Shown piece by piece: positions 16,671-24,836 of a stretch of 64,000 bases of DNA (position 1 is the stretch's first letter; each line of letters starts with the position of its first letter). Under the pieces are notes generated by a model that was given only the letters and a program-made list of their open reading frames with translations, did no database searches and had not been told where the DNA came from. This stretch comes from Flammeovirgaceae bacterium (GTDB lineage Bacteria > Bacteroidota > Bacteroidia > Cytophagales > Cyclobacteriaceae). A program made the position numbers and the translations under genes. The stretch is from the NCBI GenBank assembly GCA_027487845.1, contig JAIYCV010000048.1:1-64000 (forward strand), in the 5' to 3' direction.

Positions 16671-18815
16671 TTAATGGTTTACGATCATCCTACTCGCGTA
16701 AAATTGATTTCCAATTTGCATCCTTACAATATAAACTCCAGAAGCCTGAAGTCGAATGTCGCTTTGGTAGGTTTGATTTAAGATATTAGGCAGTTGTTGA
16801 TCTGCTATAACTCGCCCTACCACATCAAAAAGCTGCAGTCTTACGTCTTGTCGCTCGTCTAGGTTAAAAGTAATATTGAACTCACTCGTGCTTCCGTAAA
16901 TTGAGAAAGGATTCTCGGCTGTTATGGGGGTAGGGTCATTATCGGTAAAGAACTCTATGTTGTCAATAAACATATTGTTTCCGTTTCCATTTGTTGCCAC
17001 AAAAGCTAGCCGTACACTACTATTGCCAGCAAGCGAACTAAGGTCAACAAACTGCCGATTCCAATCTGTTGCGATACTCGGTGTCCACACGGAAGAAGAG
17101 GTAAGGTCACTCAACTCCGCCCCTAACTTGTCGAATTCAATAACCGAATACGTCACTCCGCAGTCCTTTGACGACAGTATTGTTAATTCATCTGCTTGCC
17201 CCCCCCTGCTGGCGTAACTAAAATCGAAAAATAAACTCGCTTTTTGATATTGAGAGAAGTCAAGAGTTGGGCTAACTAACCACGATTGTTGCCCCAATGC
17301 AGCATTTGAAAACGCATTGTACACAACAGACTGATTTTTATTGGTTGCCATGGTTGCCCAACTTACGGCTTGTGGCTGACTAACGATAGTCCAAGCGGAT
17401 GAAAAAGTATTATCAAAATTTTGCCTTAGCGGAATGATATCGCTCGCATCATTTACGATCAAATTAAGTGACTTTGAATTGTTTGCGGGTGTATTGTCAG
17501 AAATGCCGTTGGGTTCCGATACTAGAATTGAAAGCGTGTTTGTACCTAGGTTAAAAGTAGTTTTCGCTAAGGTAAACTGTCGTTCCTCGCCTGGCCCCAT
17601 AGTGAAATCTGAAAAGCGCTGAGTGGCAGAAGTAGACGCAGAAATAGTTACATTAAAACTCGTTATGGTGGAAGTTCCTTGGTTCTTAATGGTGATTACT
17701 GGGGTGGCGGAGGTTGCGCAAAAAACAGGCGATGGGCTATCAATTGAAAGTAACTTAACATCATTAGTTACATTGGTTGGGAAAACTAAACCACGAGAGG
17801 TAAGTAAGCTGGCTCTTCTAGGGCTATTAGCCAGTACCACTTTCATTCTTTCAACTTGCCCTTTAGTAAACAAATTCATACAGGCATCGTTCGTATAGTC
17901 CATGTAGTTTTGGTACATATTGCTAACACCGCAACTGGTAAGAACCCCTGATGGACAAAAGTATGTCGGCCCTCCTTGATTGGGGGTATCGTTAACATAA
18001 TCAATACCCGAGCAAGCATCTACATCATCACCCCAGATATGCCTCAAAGCGCCTAAAAAATGACCCATTTCGTGAGTGGTAGTCCTGCCTTTATTATACT
18101 TGGAGGCCAAATTAAATTTACCGTCATCAACGGATCCAAAAACTGTGTACTTGATAACGAGGCCATCGGTTAACCTATCATTGGCCTCTGAAGAAGATAT
18201 TCCTGGCAAGCCGCTCGACACTGGAAATTGAGCATATCCAAGAAAATTATCGCTAAAGTTAACAACCCAAATGTTCAGGTAATCCTCTGCAGGCCAATAG
18301 CTGTACGACTTGATCTTGTAATCATCACTGCCACCACCAGCGAAACCTGTTTGAGAAACCCTCAGTCGATTGATGCCCGTTGTAGGAAATCCATCGGGGT
18401 CTTGGCGAGCTAGCACGAAATTGACATCAATACTGCCTGCCAGTGGCAAGAATTCACTCGGGGTATTCGCAGCATCTGCATTCAACCGTTGAAAGTCTTT
18501 ATTTAATACATCAATTTGAGATTTAATCTGTTCGTCTGATATATTTTGAGCATCGGTGTTATAAAGTATGTGAACCACCACAGGTAGGTTGTATGTGGAA
18601 GTTGCCTGAATTTGATTCGCGTTTGAATTGACTCTTTGCTCGAACGTCTTCCTACTTAACCATTTTTCAAACTGATCGGTGGTTTCCCGATCGGGATTTC
18701 TTAGTTTAAGCGACTCCTCATATTGGACAGTTGCGCAACGTTCCTGCGCAAATCCAACCGATGTCGCTAAAACCGATAAGATAAAAATAAAAAATGCCTT
18801 TAAGCAACGCTTCAT
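16671..18815 (-). CDS. M43 (pappalysin-like) metalloprotease with T9SS sorting domain
   Basis: About 714 residues from ATG 18815, which begins a clean signal peptide (MKRCLKAFFIFILSVLATSV); the longer start at 18863 is unlikely. The metzincin zinc motif HEMGHFLGALRH lies near residues 248-259, and the Met-turn region reads MYQNYMDYTNDACMN. Cys pairs around the active site (DACSGIDYVNDTP, CPSG, TSCG) fit the M43 family. A beta-sandwich and a choice-of-anchor-like domain (LRQNFDNTFSSAWTI...) follow. The last ~75 residues are a T9SS sorting domain (NPFSIYG... GVYIVRMQIGNQ). Predicted cell-surface or released protease. Confidence 0.93.
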   Translation of the reverse strand: MKRCLKAFFIFILSVLATSVGFAQERCATVQYEESLKLRNPDRETTDQFEKWLSRKTFEQRVNSNANQIQATSTYNLPVVVHILYNTDAQNISDEQIKSQIDVLNKDFQRLNADAANTPSEFLPLAGSIDVNFVLARQDPDGFPTTGINRLRVSQTGFAGGGSDDYKIKSYSYWPAEDYLNIWVVNFSDNFLGYAQFPVSSGLPGISSSEANDRLTDGLVIKYTVFGSVDDGKFNLASKYNKGRTTTHEMGHFLGALRHIWGDDVDACSGIDYVNDTPNQGGPTYFCPSGVLTSCGVSNMYQNYMDYTNDACMNLFTKGQVERMKVVLANSPRRASLLTSRGLVFPTNVTNDVKLLSIDSPSPVFCATSATPVITIKNQGTSTITSFNVTISASTSATQRFSDFTMGPGEERQFTLAKTTFNLGTNTLSILVSEPNGISDNTPANNSKSLNLIVNDASDIIPLRQNFDNTFSSAWTIVSQPQAVSWATMATNKNQSVVYNAFSNAALGQQSWLVSPTLDFSQYQKASLFFDFSYASRGGQADELTILSSKDCGVTYSVIEFDKLGAELSDLTSSSVWTPSIATDWNRQFVDLSSLAGNSSVRLAFVATNGNGNNMFIDNIEFFTDNDPTPITAENPFSIYGSTSEFNITFNLDERQDVRLQLFDVVGRVIADQQLPNILNQTYQSDIRLQASGVYIVRMQIGNQFYASRMIVNH

Positions 18816-18899
18816 TGATTCATTGAACAAACTCAGATGGATTAGAGTAAACAAGATCCTCAACGTTTAAAGCGCAAGATTATTTACTCAATCCAAAAA

Positions 18900-19151
18900 T
18901 TAATTCGGATGAGTAATATTAATCACTTCAATTGATCTTACCTCTGGCACCGCCCTTTTTACAGCCTCCTCCACGCCTGCTTTAAAAGTCATGGTGGACA
19001 TTGGGCAGGTTCCGCACGCTCCCATAAATTCTAGCTTAAGAACATTGTCAACGGATAAATCAAAAATGCGTACATTTCCCCCATCGGCTTCTAGATAAGG
19101 CCTGATTGTATTGAGCGAGGCTTCGATCTTTTCAAGCGTGGCGGTGTTCAT
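18900..19151 (-). CDS. Nfu-type iron-sulfur cluster carrier
   Basis: 83 residues, a single NifU C-terminal (Nfu) domain. Key features are IRPYLEADGGNV and the cluster-binding Cys46-x-x-Cys49 in GACGTCPMS. The small size, with no N-terminal degenerate A-type domain, fits the short Nfu proteins. Its start lies 3 bp past the stop of the Mrp-like ATPase, so the two form an operon for delivery of [4Fe-4S] clusters. Confidence 0.93.
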   Translation of the reverse strand: MNTATLEKIEASLNTIRPYLEADGGNVRIFDLSVDNVLKLEFMGACGTCPMSTMTFKAGVEEAVKRAVPEVRSIEVINITHPN

Positions 19152-19154
19152 AAT

Positions 19155-20252
19155 TTAAGAATATTTAATTTCTACTTTTTTGGTCTCCGCCATGGAGGCA
19201 TTGCGAATGGCTATTTGCCTCGCCACTGCTTCTGACAAATCTTGAAAAACAGTAGCTATAACACCCTCTTTCATAACTGCAGGCAAGCCTGAGTCGCCAC
19301 TTTCGCGGACACTTTGCACTAGTGGTATCTGGCCAAGGAATGGAACACCATACTTTTCAGATAAATTCTTTCCGCCATCTTTACCAAAAATAAAATATTT
19401 GTTATCGGGCAATTCTTCGGGAGTAAAGTAAGCCATATTTTCAATAATGCCCAGCAGTGGCACATTGATTTGCGCCTGCTTAAACATCAGTAAGCCCTTG
19501 ATAGCATCAGCCAATGCCACCTTTTGGGGTGTTGTTACAATCAAGGCGCCTGTTAACGGAACTGTTTGAACTAACGTCAAATGAATATCGCTTGTACCAG
19601 GCGGCAAATCAATTAGAAGGTAATCCAATTCACCCCAGTCTGCATCGCTTACAAATTGCTTAAGGGCAGAACTTGCCATTGGGCCGCGCCAAACCACGGC
19701 ACTTTCTGGAGGTGTTAAAAATCCTATAGATAAAAGCTTTACTCCGTATTGCAGTATTGGGACAATAATGTTTTTACCATTCACCACTTTTACTTCTGGC
19801 TGCTCGTGTTCGCAATTAAACATAACAGGGATGGACGGTCCCGAGATATCAGCATCAATTAAACCCACTCGCGCACCACTTTTTGCTAACGCTACTGCAA
19901 GGTTGCTCGTAACCGTTGATTTGCCCACACCGCCCTTGCCAGAAGCAATGGCAATAATGTTCTTAACACCCGGTAAAATGGGTGCTTGGTCACGCATAGA
20001 GGTAACCGATGAACTCATGATAATGTCCAAAAAAACATCGGAGCCGAATGCAGCTTCTATGGCATCTTCACAATCGCCTTTAATTTTTTCTTTCAAGGGG
20101 CAGGCGGGAGTTGTGAGAACTACGGTAAACCGTATTTTATTCCCTTCAACAGTTACGTCCTTTATCATCTGAAGAGATACAAGATCCTTCTTTAAATCAG
20201 GGTCGTTTACCGTGGCTAATGCACTTAGAATAGCTTCTTTTGTAATAGACAT
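19155..20252 (-). CDS. Mrp/ApbC-type P-loop ATPase, iron-sulfur carrier family
   Basis: 365 residues. Residues 1-90 are a MIP18/DUF59-type domain (KEAILSALATVNDPDLKKDL). The deviant Walker A SGKGGVGKST lies at about 104-113, followed by LIDADISGPSIPVM and YLLIDLPPGTSD. In most Mrp proteins, IENMxxF is followed by CPxCG, the bridging cluster site. Here the stretch reads IENMAYFTPEELPDNKYFIF and the CxxC is absent. It is paired with Nfu in an operon. Function in Fe-S delivery is by family and context. Confidence 0.93.
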   Translation of the reverse strand: MSITKEAILSALATVNDPDLKKDLVSLQMIKDVTVEGNKIRFTVVLTTPACPLKEKIKGDCEDAIEAAFGSDVFLDIIMSSSVTSMRDQAPILPGVKNIIAIASGKGGVGKSTVTSNLAVALAKSGARVGLIDADISGPSIPVMFNCEHEQPEVKVVNGKNIIVPILQYGVKLLSIGFLTPPESAVVWRGPMASSALKQFVSDADWGELDYLLIDLPPGTSDIHLTLVQTVPLTGALIVTTPQKVALADAIKGLLMFKQAQINVPLLGIIENMAYFTPEELPDNKYFIFGKDGGKNLSEKYGVPFLGQIPLVQSVRESGDSGLPAVMKEGVIATVFQDLSEAVARQIAIRNASMAETKKVEIKYS

Positions 20253-20312
20253 AAGTTCATTTCAGACGTCAGTTCAACTTAAAATGCAAATCTGAAATCC
20301 TAAATCGAGCGG

Positions 20313-20792
20313 TTATTTTTTATTTGTTACTAGTTCTTTGATAACAGGAATACTCTCTAAAATGTTTGTCCGAACCTCGCTTGTTAGATACCATTCAATT
20401 TGATAGAACTGAGCGGCTGTATAAACGCCACAATTCTTTTTAATCTTAGCAAAATAATCGGAAATCAATTTCTCTTGTGTTTTTGTTAGCAGAATAATCT
20501 CCTGTATAATCTCGTCCGTTTGGGCCTCGCTTAGCGTCATGTAATTTTTCACATAGTTATTAAGCAACACAAACTTCTTTTGGCCGCCATTGCTTCTTTT
20601 GGACTCAAACTCATCAAAAAGAGTCCAAAACACCTTTTCTTTTCCTGGTTCAATTTTCACAAATTCAGAAACAATTTCTTTATTTTCCTTCCCAAAAAGG
20701 GCTTTGGTCAACGTTAACTCGTCTGTCGAGTCTTGCGCGAACGTAGATGAAAACGAAATGAGAGCAAGCGCAAAAAATAGGATTTTGTTCAT
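20313..20792 (-). CDS. small secreted helical protein
   Basis: 159 residues. Signal peptide MNKILFFALALISFSSTFAQ. The mature protein is nearly all helix with charged heptads (EKVFWTLFDEFESKRS, MTLSEAQTDEIIQEIILLT, LISDYFAKIKK). This layout is like Spy/CpxP periplasmic chaperones, but no LTxxQ repeat is clear. The C-terminal part has YQIEWYLTSEVRTNILE. The gene is divergent from dnaG. Function unknown. Confidence 0.65.
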   Translation of the reverse strand: MNKILFFALALISFSSTFAQDSTDELTLTKALFGKENKEIVSEFVKIEPGKEKVFWTLFDEFESKRSNGGQKKFVLLNNYVKNYMTLSEAQTDEIIQEIILLTKTQEKLISDYFAKIKKNCGVYTAAQFYQIEWYLTSEVRTNILESIPVIKELVTNKK

Positions 20793-20868
20793 ATCAATTT
20801 TATAATTAAAAGCGAAGTTAATACAATTTTCTACGTCTCGAATAAATTAACGAAACTTCTGTACCCCA

Positions 20869-20884
20869 TTTTTTTTTTTTTTTT
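20869..20884. repeat. 16-base homopolymer T tract
   Basis: An uninterrupted run of 16 T at 20869-20884 on the plus strand, preceded by CCCCA, between the divergent genes 20313-20792 and dnaG. It covers the region where the -33 element of the dnaG promoter would sit. Such runs slip during replication and are often miscounted in sequencing. Confidence 0.9.
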
Positions 20885-20902
20885 CTGCATGCTCTAAAAA
20901 CG

Positions 20903-20910
20903 TATCTTTG
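20903..20910 (+). promoter_or_regulatory. -7 box of the dnaG promoter
   Basis: TATCTTTG at 20903-20910 is an exact match to the Bacteroidota TAnnTTTG box. Upstream at the right distance is only the T-tract, so the -33 element is degenerate. A transcript starting ~7 nt downstream would exclude the in-frame GTG at 20910, which supports ATG 20928 as the dnaG start. Confidence 0.5.
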
Positions 20911-20927
20911 TGTCCCATTTTTTACTT

Positions 20928-22874
20928 ATGATTTCCCGCGATTCCATCGAAGAAGTACGAAGCCGAGTTGACATCGTGGATGTTATCAGCGATTTCGTTT
21001 CTCTGAAGAAATCAGGCCAAAACTTCAAAGCACTCAGTCCTTTCAACAATGAGAAAACCCCCTCGTTTTATGTGGTGCCTGCCAAGGGTATTTTCAAAGA
21101 CTTCAGCAGCGGCAAAGGGGGCGACTCGTTCACCTTTGTTATGGAGCATGAAAAGATCAGCTACATTGAAGCCGTTCGATTCTTAGCCAAAAAATACGGA
21201 GTTGAATTAAAGGAAGACAAGGAAAACAACGAGTTTGCCGCAGAGCAAAGTGAGCGCGAAGGACTGTACATCCTCATGAACTTCGCCAAAGACTATTTCA
21301 AAGAAAAACTCCACACCCATGAAGAAGGCCGAAGTATTGGCCTAAGCTATTTCCGCGAGCGCGGGTTTACCGACAAGACAATCCAAAAATTTGAACTCGG
21401 CTACGCCCTTGACGGGTGGACCTATTTCAGTGCAGAAGCCATTCAAAAGGGATACAACAAAGAACTGCTTGAAAAAACTGGTCTAGTTGTAAAAAAAGAA
21501 GATGGCTCTACTTATGACCGCTTTCGCGGAAGGGTGATCTTCCCCGTCCACAACCTTTCTGGAAAAGTAATAGCCTTTGGTGCCCGCATGATGGGCAAGG
21601 ACAAGAACCAGCCCAAGTACATCAACTCGCCCGAAACAGACATCTACCACAAAAGCGATGTGCTTTATGGATTGTTTCAGGCTAAGAATTCAATACGCCA
21701 ACACAACAACTGCTACCTGGTAGAGGGCTATACCGATGTTATTTCCATGCATCAGGCCGATGTGGAAAACGTGGTGGCATCTTCTGGCACGGCCCTTACG
21801 GAAGAGCAGATAAAGCTGATGCGCAGATTTACTGAAAACGTAACCGTGCTTTTCGATGGCGACTCGGCCGGAATAAAGGCTGCCTTACGGGGCATCGACC
21901 TGATCTTAAAAGGCGGTCTCAACGTTCGTGTGGCGTTGTTCCCCGATGGAGAGGATCCCGACAGTTATTCCCGCAAGGTAGGTACTACCGCTTTTCAGGA
22001 TTTTCTTAAAAATTCGACAAAAGATTTTATTTCCTTCAAGGCCGATCTTTTTTCAGCAGAGGCGGCCAATGACCCTATCCGCAAGGCAGAATCTATAAAG
22101 GAAATAGTCAATAGTATTTCCATCATCCCCGATCCTGTAAAAAGGTCTGTTTACATTCAAGAGACCAGCCATCTGCTGAAAATGCCTGAGCAGGTATTGC
22201 TGAGCGAATTGAATAAGATACTGGTTCAAGAAAGAAGAAAGGGCGAAAAAGCAACTAACCGAGAAACTAGCAGCAAAGAAACTGAAACTGCCTCGATTGA
22301 AACCATCGCACCACTTAAGATTGATAGTGATGCCATGGTACACTTTCAAGAGAAAGAAACCATTCGCCTGCTTTTAAACTATGCGGATAAAAGTTTAGCA
22401 GGACAAGACCAACAAGAGGCACAATCTCTTGGCCAGTTTATGTTGCAGGAGTTAGATGACGTTGAGTTTACAAATCCAGTATTAAAAAGCATTTTCATAG
22501 AATTTAAAGAAGGATTGAACGACAACTCGATCCGCAATACCGATTATTTTTTGCGTCATGGCTCTGACGCCATCAAACGAATGGTTACCGATTTGATTAC
22601 CCAACGCTACGACACCAGTAGCCATTGGGGCGACAAATTTCATATCTATATTCCGAAGGAAACAGAGTTGTTGGATAAGCTCGCTTACACCAATGTATTA
22701 CGATTGAAATTTAGAATTGTGCAGCGAATGATGGAAGATAACTTGAAAGAGTTGAAAACCGTGGAGGCGGGAGGCGACTTAGATAAGTTGGAGAAATGCA
22801 TAGAAATGCAAATGGGTTTAAAGCAAGCTGAGCGCGACTTGGCAAGCATTTTGGGTATTGTAGTTTCGAAATAG
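20928..22874 (+). CDS. dnaG: DNA primase lacking zinc ligands
   Basis: 648 residues from ATG 20928. Synthesises RNA primers at the fork. The N-terminal domain keeps the zinc-domain frame (SPFNNEKTPSF, then FSSGKGGDSFTFVMEHE), but all four usual Cys/His ligands are replaced: Ser37, Asn40, Asp58, Ser61. The Toprim domain has YLVEGYTDV, ASSGTALT and VLFDGDSAGIKAA. The C-terminal region (about 430-648) is poorly conserved and helical, the helicase-binding end. Alternative starts: an in-frame GTG at 20910 lies on the promoter box, so ATG 20928 is chosen. The zinc-less form seems common in part of Bacteroidota, from memory. Confidence 0.95.
   Translation: MISRDSIEEVRSRVDIVDVISDFVSLKKSGQNFKALSPFNNEKTPSFYVVPAKGIFKDFSSGKGGDSFTFVMEHEKISYIEAVRFLAKKYGVELKEDKENNEFAAEQSEREGLYILMNFAKDYFKEKLHTHEEGRSIGLSYFRERGFTDKTIQKFELGYALDGWTYFSAEAIQKGYNKELLEKTGLVVKKEDGSTYDRFRGRVIFPVHNLSGKVIAFGARMMGKDKNQPKYINSPETDIYHKSDVLYGLFQAKNSIRQHNNCYLVEGYTDVISMHQADVENVVASSGTALTEEQIKLMRRFTENVTVLFDGDSAGIKAALRGIDLILKGGLNVRVALFPDGEDPDSYSRKVGTTAFQDFLKNSTKDFISFKADLFSAEAANDPIRKAESIKEIVNSISIIPDPVKRSVYIQETSHLLKMPEQVLLSELNKILVQERRKGEKATNRETSSKETETASIETIAPLKIDSDAMVHFQEKETIRLLLNYADKSLAGQDQQEAQSLGQFMLQELDDVEFTNPVLKSIFIEFKEGLNDNSIRNTDYFLRHGSDAIKRMVTDLITQRYDTSSHWGDKFHIYIPKETELLDKLAYTNVLRLKFRIVQRMMEDNLKELKTVEAGGDLDKLEKCIEMQMGLKQAERDLASILGIVVSK
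22839..22868 (+). promoter_or_regulatory. weak candidate promoter for the 51-codon ORF
   Basis: TTG (22839-22841), 19 nt, TAGTTTCG (22861-22868), one mismatch to TAnnTTTG. It lies inside the last codons of dnaG, 29 bp before ATG 22898. Short matches like this also occur by chance. Confidence 0.25.
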
Positions 22875-22897
22875 TTATCTGATAATAAATTACACAT

Positions 22898-23053
22898 ATG
22901 CAAATGAAGTACGCAAACAGTTATAAAGCAATCATTGTCGCCATCTCAGGTTTTGCAAATGTATTTTGTCTTGGGCAGAGTAGGCCCAAGATTCTAACCG
23001 TTGATAAATTTCAAAAAGGGAAATACAATGACCAGCCCTCTTTTTTCGTATAA
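22898..23053 (+). CDS. candidate 51-residue secreted peptide or gene remnant
   Basis: ATG 22898 (a second ATG at 22904) to TAA 23051-23053. The N-terminus MKYANSYKAIIVAISGFAN followed by VFCLGQS looks like a signal peptide, with a cleavage site near LGQS. Only about 25 residues of mature peptide (RPKILTVDKFQKGKYNDQ) follow. A candidate promoter overlaps the dnaG end (22839-22868). It could be a small secreted peptide or the 5' stump of a longer secreted-protein gene. Confidence 0.4.
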   Translation: MQMKYANSYKAIIVAISGFANVFCLGQSRPKILTVDKFQKGKYNDQPSFFV

Positions 23054-23117
23054 GCATCAACCTTATTGCTAGCAGGTTGCTCTCCCGCAGGCCTTAATTC
23101 CTCGTCAGACTGACGCG

Positions 23118-23227
23118 CTAATTTTAACAAATTATCTCATCAAAGTCACCAACTATTTTTCAGTACATTACCCTAATTTTAACAAATTATCTCATCAAAG
23201 TCACCAACTATTTTTCAGTACATTACC
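23118..23227. repeat. perfect tandem duplication, 2 x 55 bp
   Basis: Two identical 55-bp units (23118-23172 and 23173-23227) directly abut, each starting CTAATTTTAACAAATTATCT and ending CAGTACATTACC. Non-coding, in the space between two convergent genes. The perfect identity suggests a recent duplication. Confidence 0.95.
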
Positions 23228-23281
23228 GACAGAAACAATGCCTGTTTGTAAGTCGTTGTTCAGATTGATCTGTTTTGTGTT

Positions 23282-24487
23282 CTACTTTGGCTTTTTCCCT
23301 TTTTTAAAAGGTTTTTTATGAGGTCGATCCGTTCTTAACTCTTGATTTGCAGAAGGACCTGCTCCCAACTCGGCAGGCAATGTAAGCTGTGTGATACCTT
23401 TTCCAATCAATTTTTGAATACTTGCAAACTTGCGCATGTCTTTGTCGTTCACAAAAGTGATAGCCGTACCAGTAGTCTCCGCTCTTGCTGTTCTTCCTAT
23501 TCTGTGAACATAATCTTCTGCATCGTGAGGTGTGTCATAGTTTACCACAAGGCTAATGCCCTCTACATCAATTCCCCTTGATAAAATATCGGTACCTACG
23601 AGAATTGCCAATTGCTTGCTTCTAAACTTCAACAGTATTTGTTCGCGTTCTTGTTGTTCTAAGTCAGAATGAAATGCCTCTGCGTTTAAGCCTGCCCGTT
23701 TCAATTCATGCCCAAGTCGCTTGACGTTATCCTTAGAGTTACTAAAGATAATGACACTGCTAAACGAAGCTGATTTTAAAATTGATTTTAAGAGCCCCAT
23801 CTTCTGCGTGTCATAAACTAAGTATGCTTGTTGCAAAATACCTTCGGCAGGTTTTGAGATCGAAATTGAAACTTCTTTCGGGTTACTCAGAATACGCGAT
23901 GCCAATGTTCTGATCTTTGGCGGCATCGTAGCCGAAAAAAGCAGTGTTTGCCGTTCTTTTGGCAAATAATTTATGATTTTAACCAAATCATCATAAAACC
24001 CCATATCCAGCATACGGTCCGCTTCGTCTAGGATAAGGTGCTTCAAATGATCTAATTTCATGGTTCCCATGGCAAGTTGTGCAATCAAACGGCCGGGAGT
24101 GGCAATAATAATATCTGTGCCTTCTTCCATTGCCCGCTTCTGTTGATCCCAAGTGGCACCATCTCCGCCTCCATAAACAGCTATTGAACTAATAGAAGCA
24201 AAGTAAGCAAGGCCTGCAATCTGTTGATCTATTTGCAACGCCAGTTCTCGTGTAGGTGCTAAAATAAGGGTATTAAAATGTCTGTTCTCGGTGGTCAGAA
24301 TCTTATGCAAAATTGGAAGAATATAAGCCGCTGTTTTACCTGTTCCAGTTTGGGCACATGCAACCAAATCATGATTGCCAAGTATTAAGGGAATTGACTG
24401 TTCTTGAATCGGTGTTGGTTTCGAGTAGCCCATTGCATCAAGGCCATCGGTAATTAGGGTATTGAGGTGGAATTCTTTAAAGGTCAA
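23282..24487 (-). CDS. DEAD-box ATP-dependent RNA helicase (RhlE-like)
   Basis: 401 residues from a TTG at 24487 (TTG ACC TTT AAA). Motifs in order: the Q-motif (YSKPTPIQEQSIP), AQTGTGKT, PTRELA, TPGR, DEAD, SAT, then VGTDILSRGID and HRIGRTAR. A short basic tail (HKKPFKKGKKPK) can add RNA binding. The length, with a compact core and small tail, is typical of RhlE-type helicases. These unwind structured RNA and are often cold-induced. It lies downstream of the cold-shock gene, with a terminator between. Confidence 0.95.
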   Translation of the reverse strand: MTFKEFHLNTLITDGLDAMGYSKPTPIQEQSIPLILGNHDLVACAQTGTGKTAAYILPILHKILTTENRHFNTLILAPTRELALQIDQQIAGLAYFASISSIAVYGGGDGATWDQQKRAMEEGTDIIIATPGRLIAQLAMGTMKLDHLKHLILDEADRMLDMGFYDDLVKIINYLPKERQTLLFSATMPPKIRTLASRILSNPKEVSISISKPAEGILQQAYLVYDTQKMGLLKSILKSASFSSVIIFSNSKDNVKRLGHELKRAGLNAEAFHSDLEQQEREQILLKFRSKQLAILVGTDILSRGIDVEGISLVVNYDTPHDAEDYVHRIGRTARAETTGTAITFVNDKDMRKFASIQKLIGKGITQLTLPAELGAGPSANQELRTDRPHKKPFKKGKKPK

Positions 24488-24514
24488 AGGAATGATTTTT
24501 TTGAGTTATTTGTA

Positions 24515-24546
24515 ATTAAAAAAAGCCAGGCTTTAGACCTGGCTTT
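24515..24546 (-). terminator. intrinsic terminator after the cold-shock gene
   Basis: Perfect 9-bp stem AAAGCCAGG (24522-24530) / CCTGGCTTT (24538-24546) with a 7-nt loop, followed on the minus strand by a T-rich tail (A-run 24518-24524 on plus). It separates csp from the helicase gene. Confidence 0.85.
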
Positions 24547-24567
24547 CAAGTTATGTAAGATCGATAA

Positions 24568-24762
24568 TTAGTTTACAACACGGACGTTCACCGCGTTTAA
24601 ACCTTTCTTTCCTTCTTGCAATTCAAAAGTGATTTTATCATTCTGTCTGATCTCGTCAATTAGACCTGATACATGTACAAAATACTCTTTGTTTGATTCT
24701 GATTCTTGAACAAATCCAAAACCTTTGGTTTCGTTGAAGAATTTTACTGTTCCTTCTTTCAT
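24568..24762 (-). CDS. cold-shock domain protein
   Basis: 64 residues, a single cold-shock domain with RNP1 (KGFGFVQ) and RNP2 (YFVHVS). It binds single-stranded RNA and DNA as a chaperone. The start MKEGTVKFFNETKGFGFV is standard. It has its own terminator and a candidate promoter box. A CspA-family symbol is not assigned because these paralogues cannot be told apart by eye. Confidence 0.95.
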   Translation of the reverse strand: MKEGTVKFFNETKGFGFVQESESNKEYFVHVSGLIDEIRQNDKITFELQEGKKGLNAVNVRVVN

Positions 24763-24785
24763 TATTGTGTTTTAATATATTGACA

Positions 24786-24793
24786 CAAAATTA
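24786..24793 (-). promoter_or_regulatory. -7 box upstream of the cold-shock gene
   Basis: TAATTTTG on the minus strand, an exact TAnnTTTG match, 24 bp before the ATG. The -33 element is not clear. The implied 5' leader is short. Confidence 0.4.
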
Positions 24794-24836
24794 GCTTAAA
24801 TAGTTGACTTAAAATAATTTATCTTTTAGCATTCAA

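Larger units (their letters stand above)
22875..23281. other. 407-bp non-genic region between dnaG and the DEAD-box gene
   Basis: The two flanking genes converge. The region holds a 51-codon ORF (22898-23053), a lipobox-like frame just after its stop (23063-23110), and a perfect 2 x 55 bp tandem repeat (23118-23227). I see no clear intrinsic terminator in it. Confidence 0.7.

Noticed and set aside
16563-16781. 72-codon plus-strand ORF
   Set aside because: It runs into the end of the M43 protease gene on the other strand and overlaps the more plausible 43-codon minus-strand ORF.
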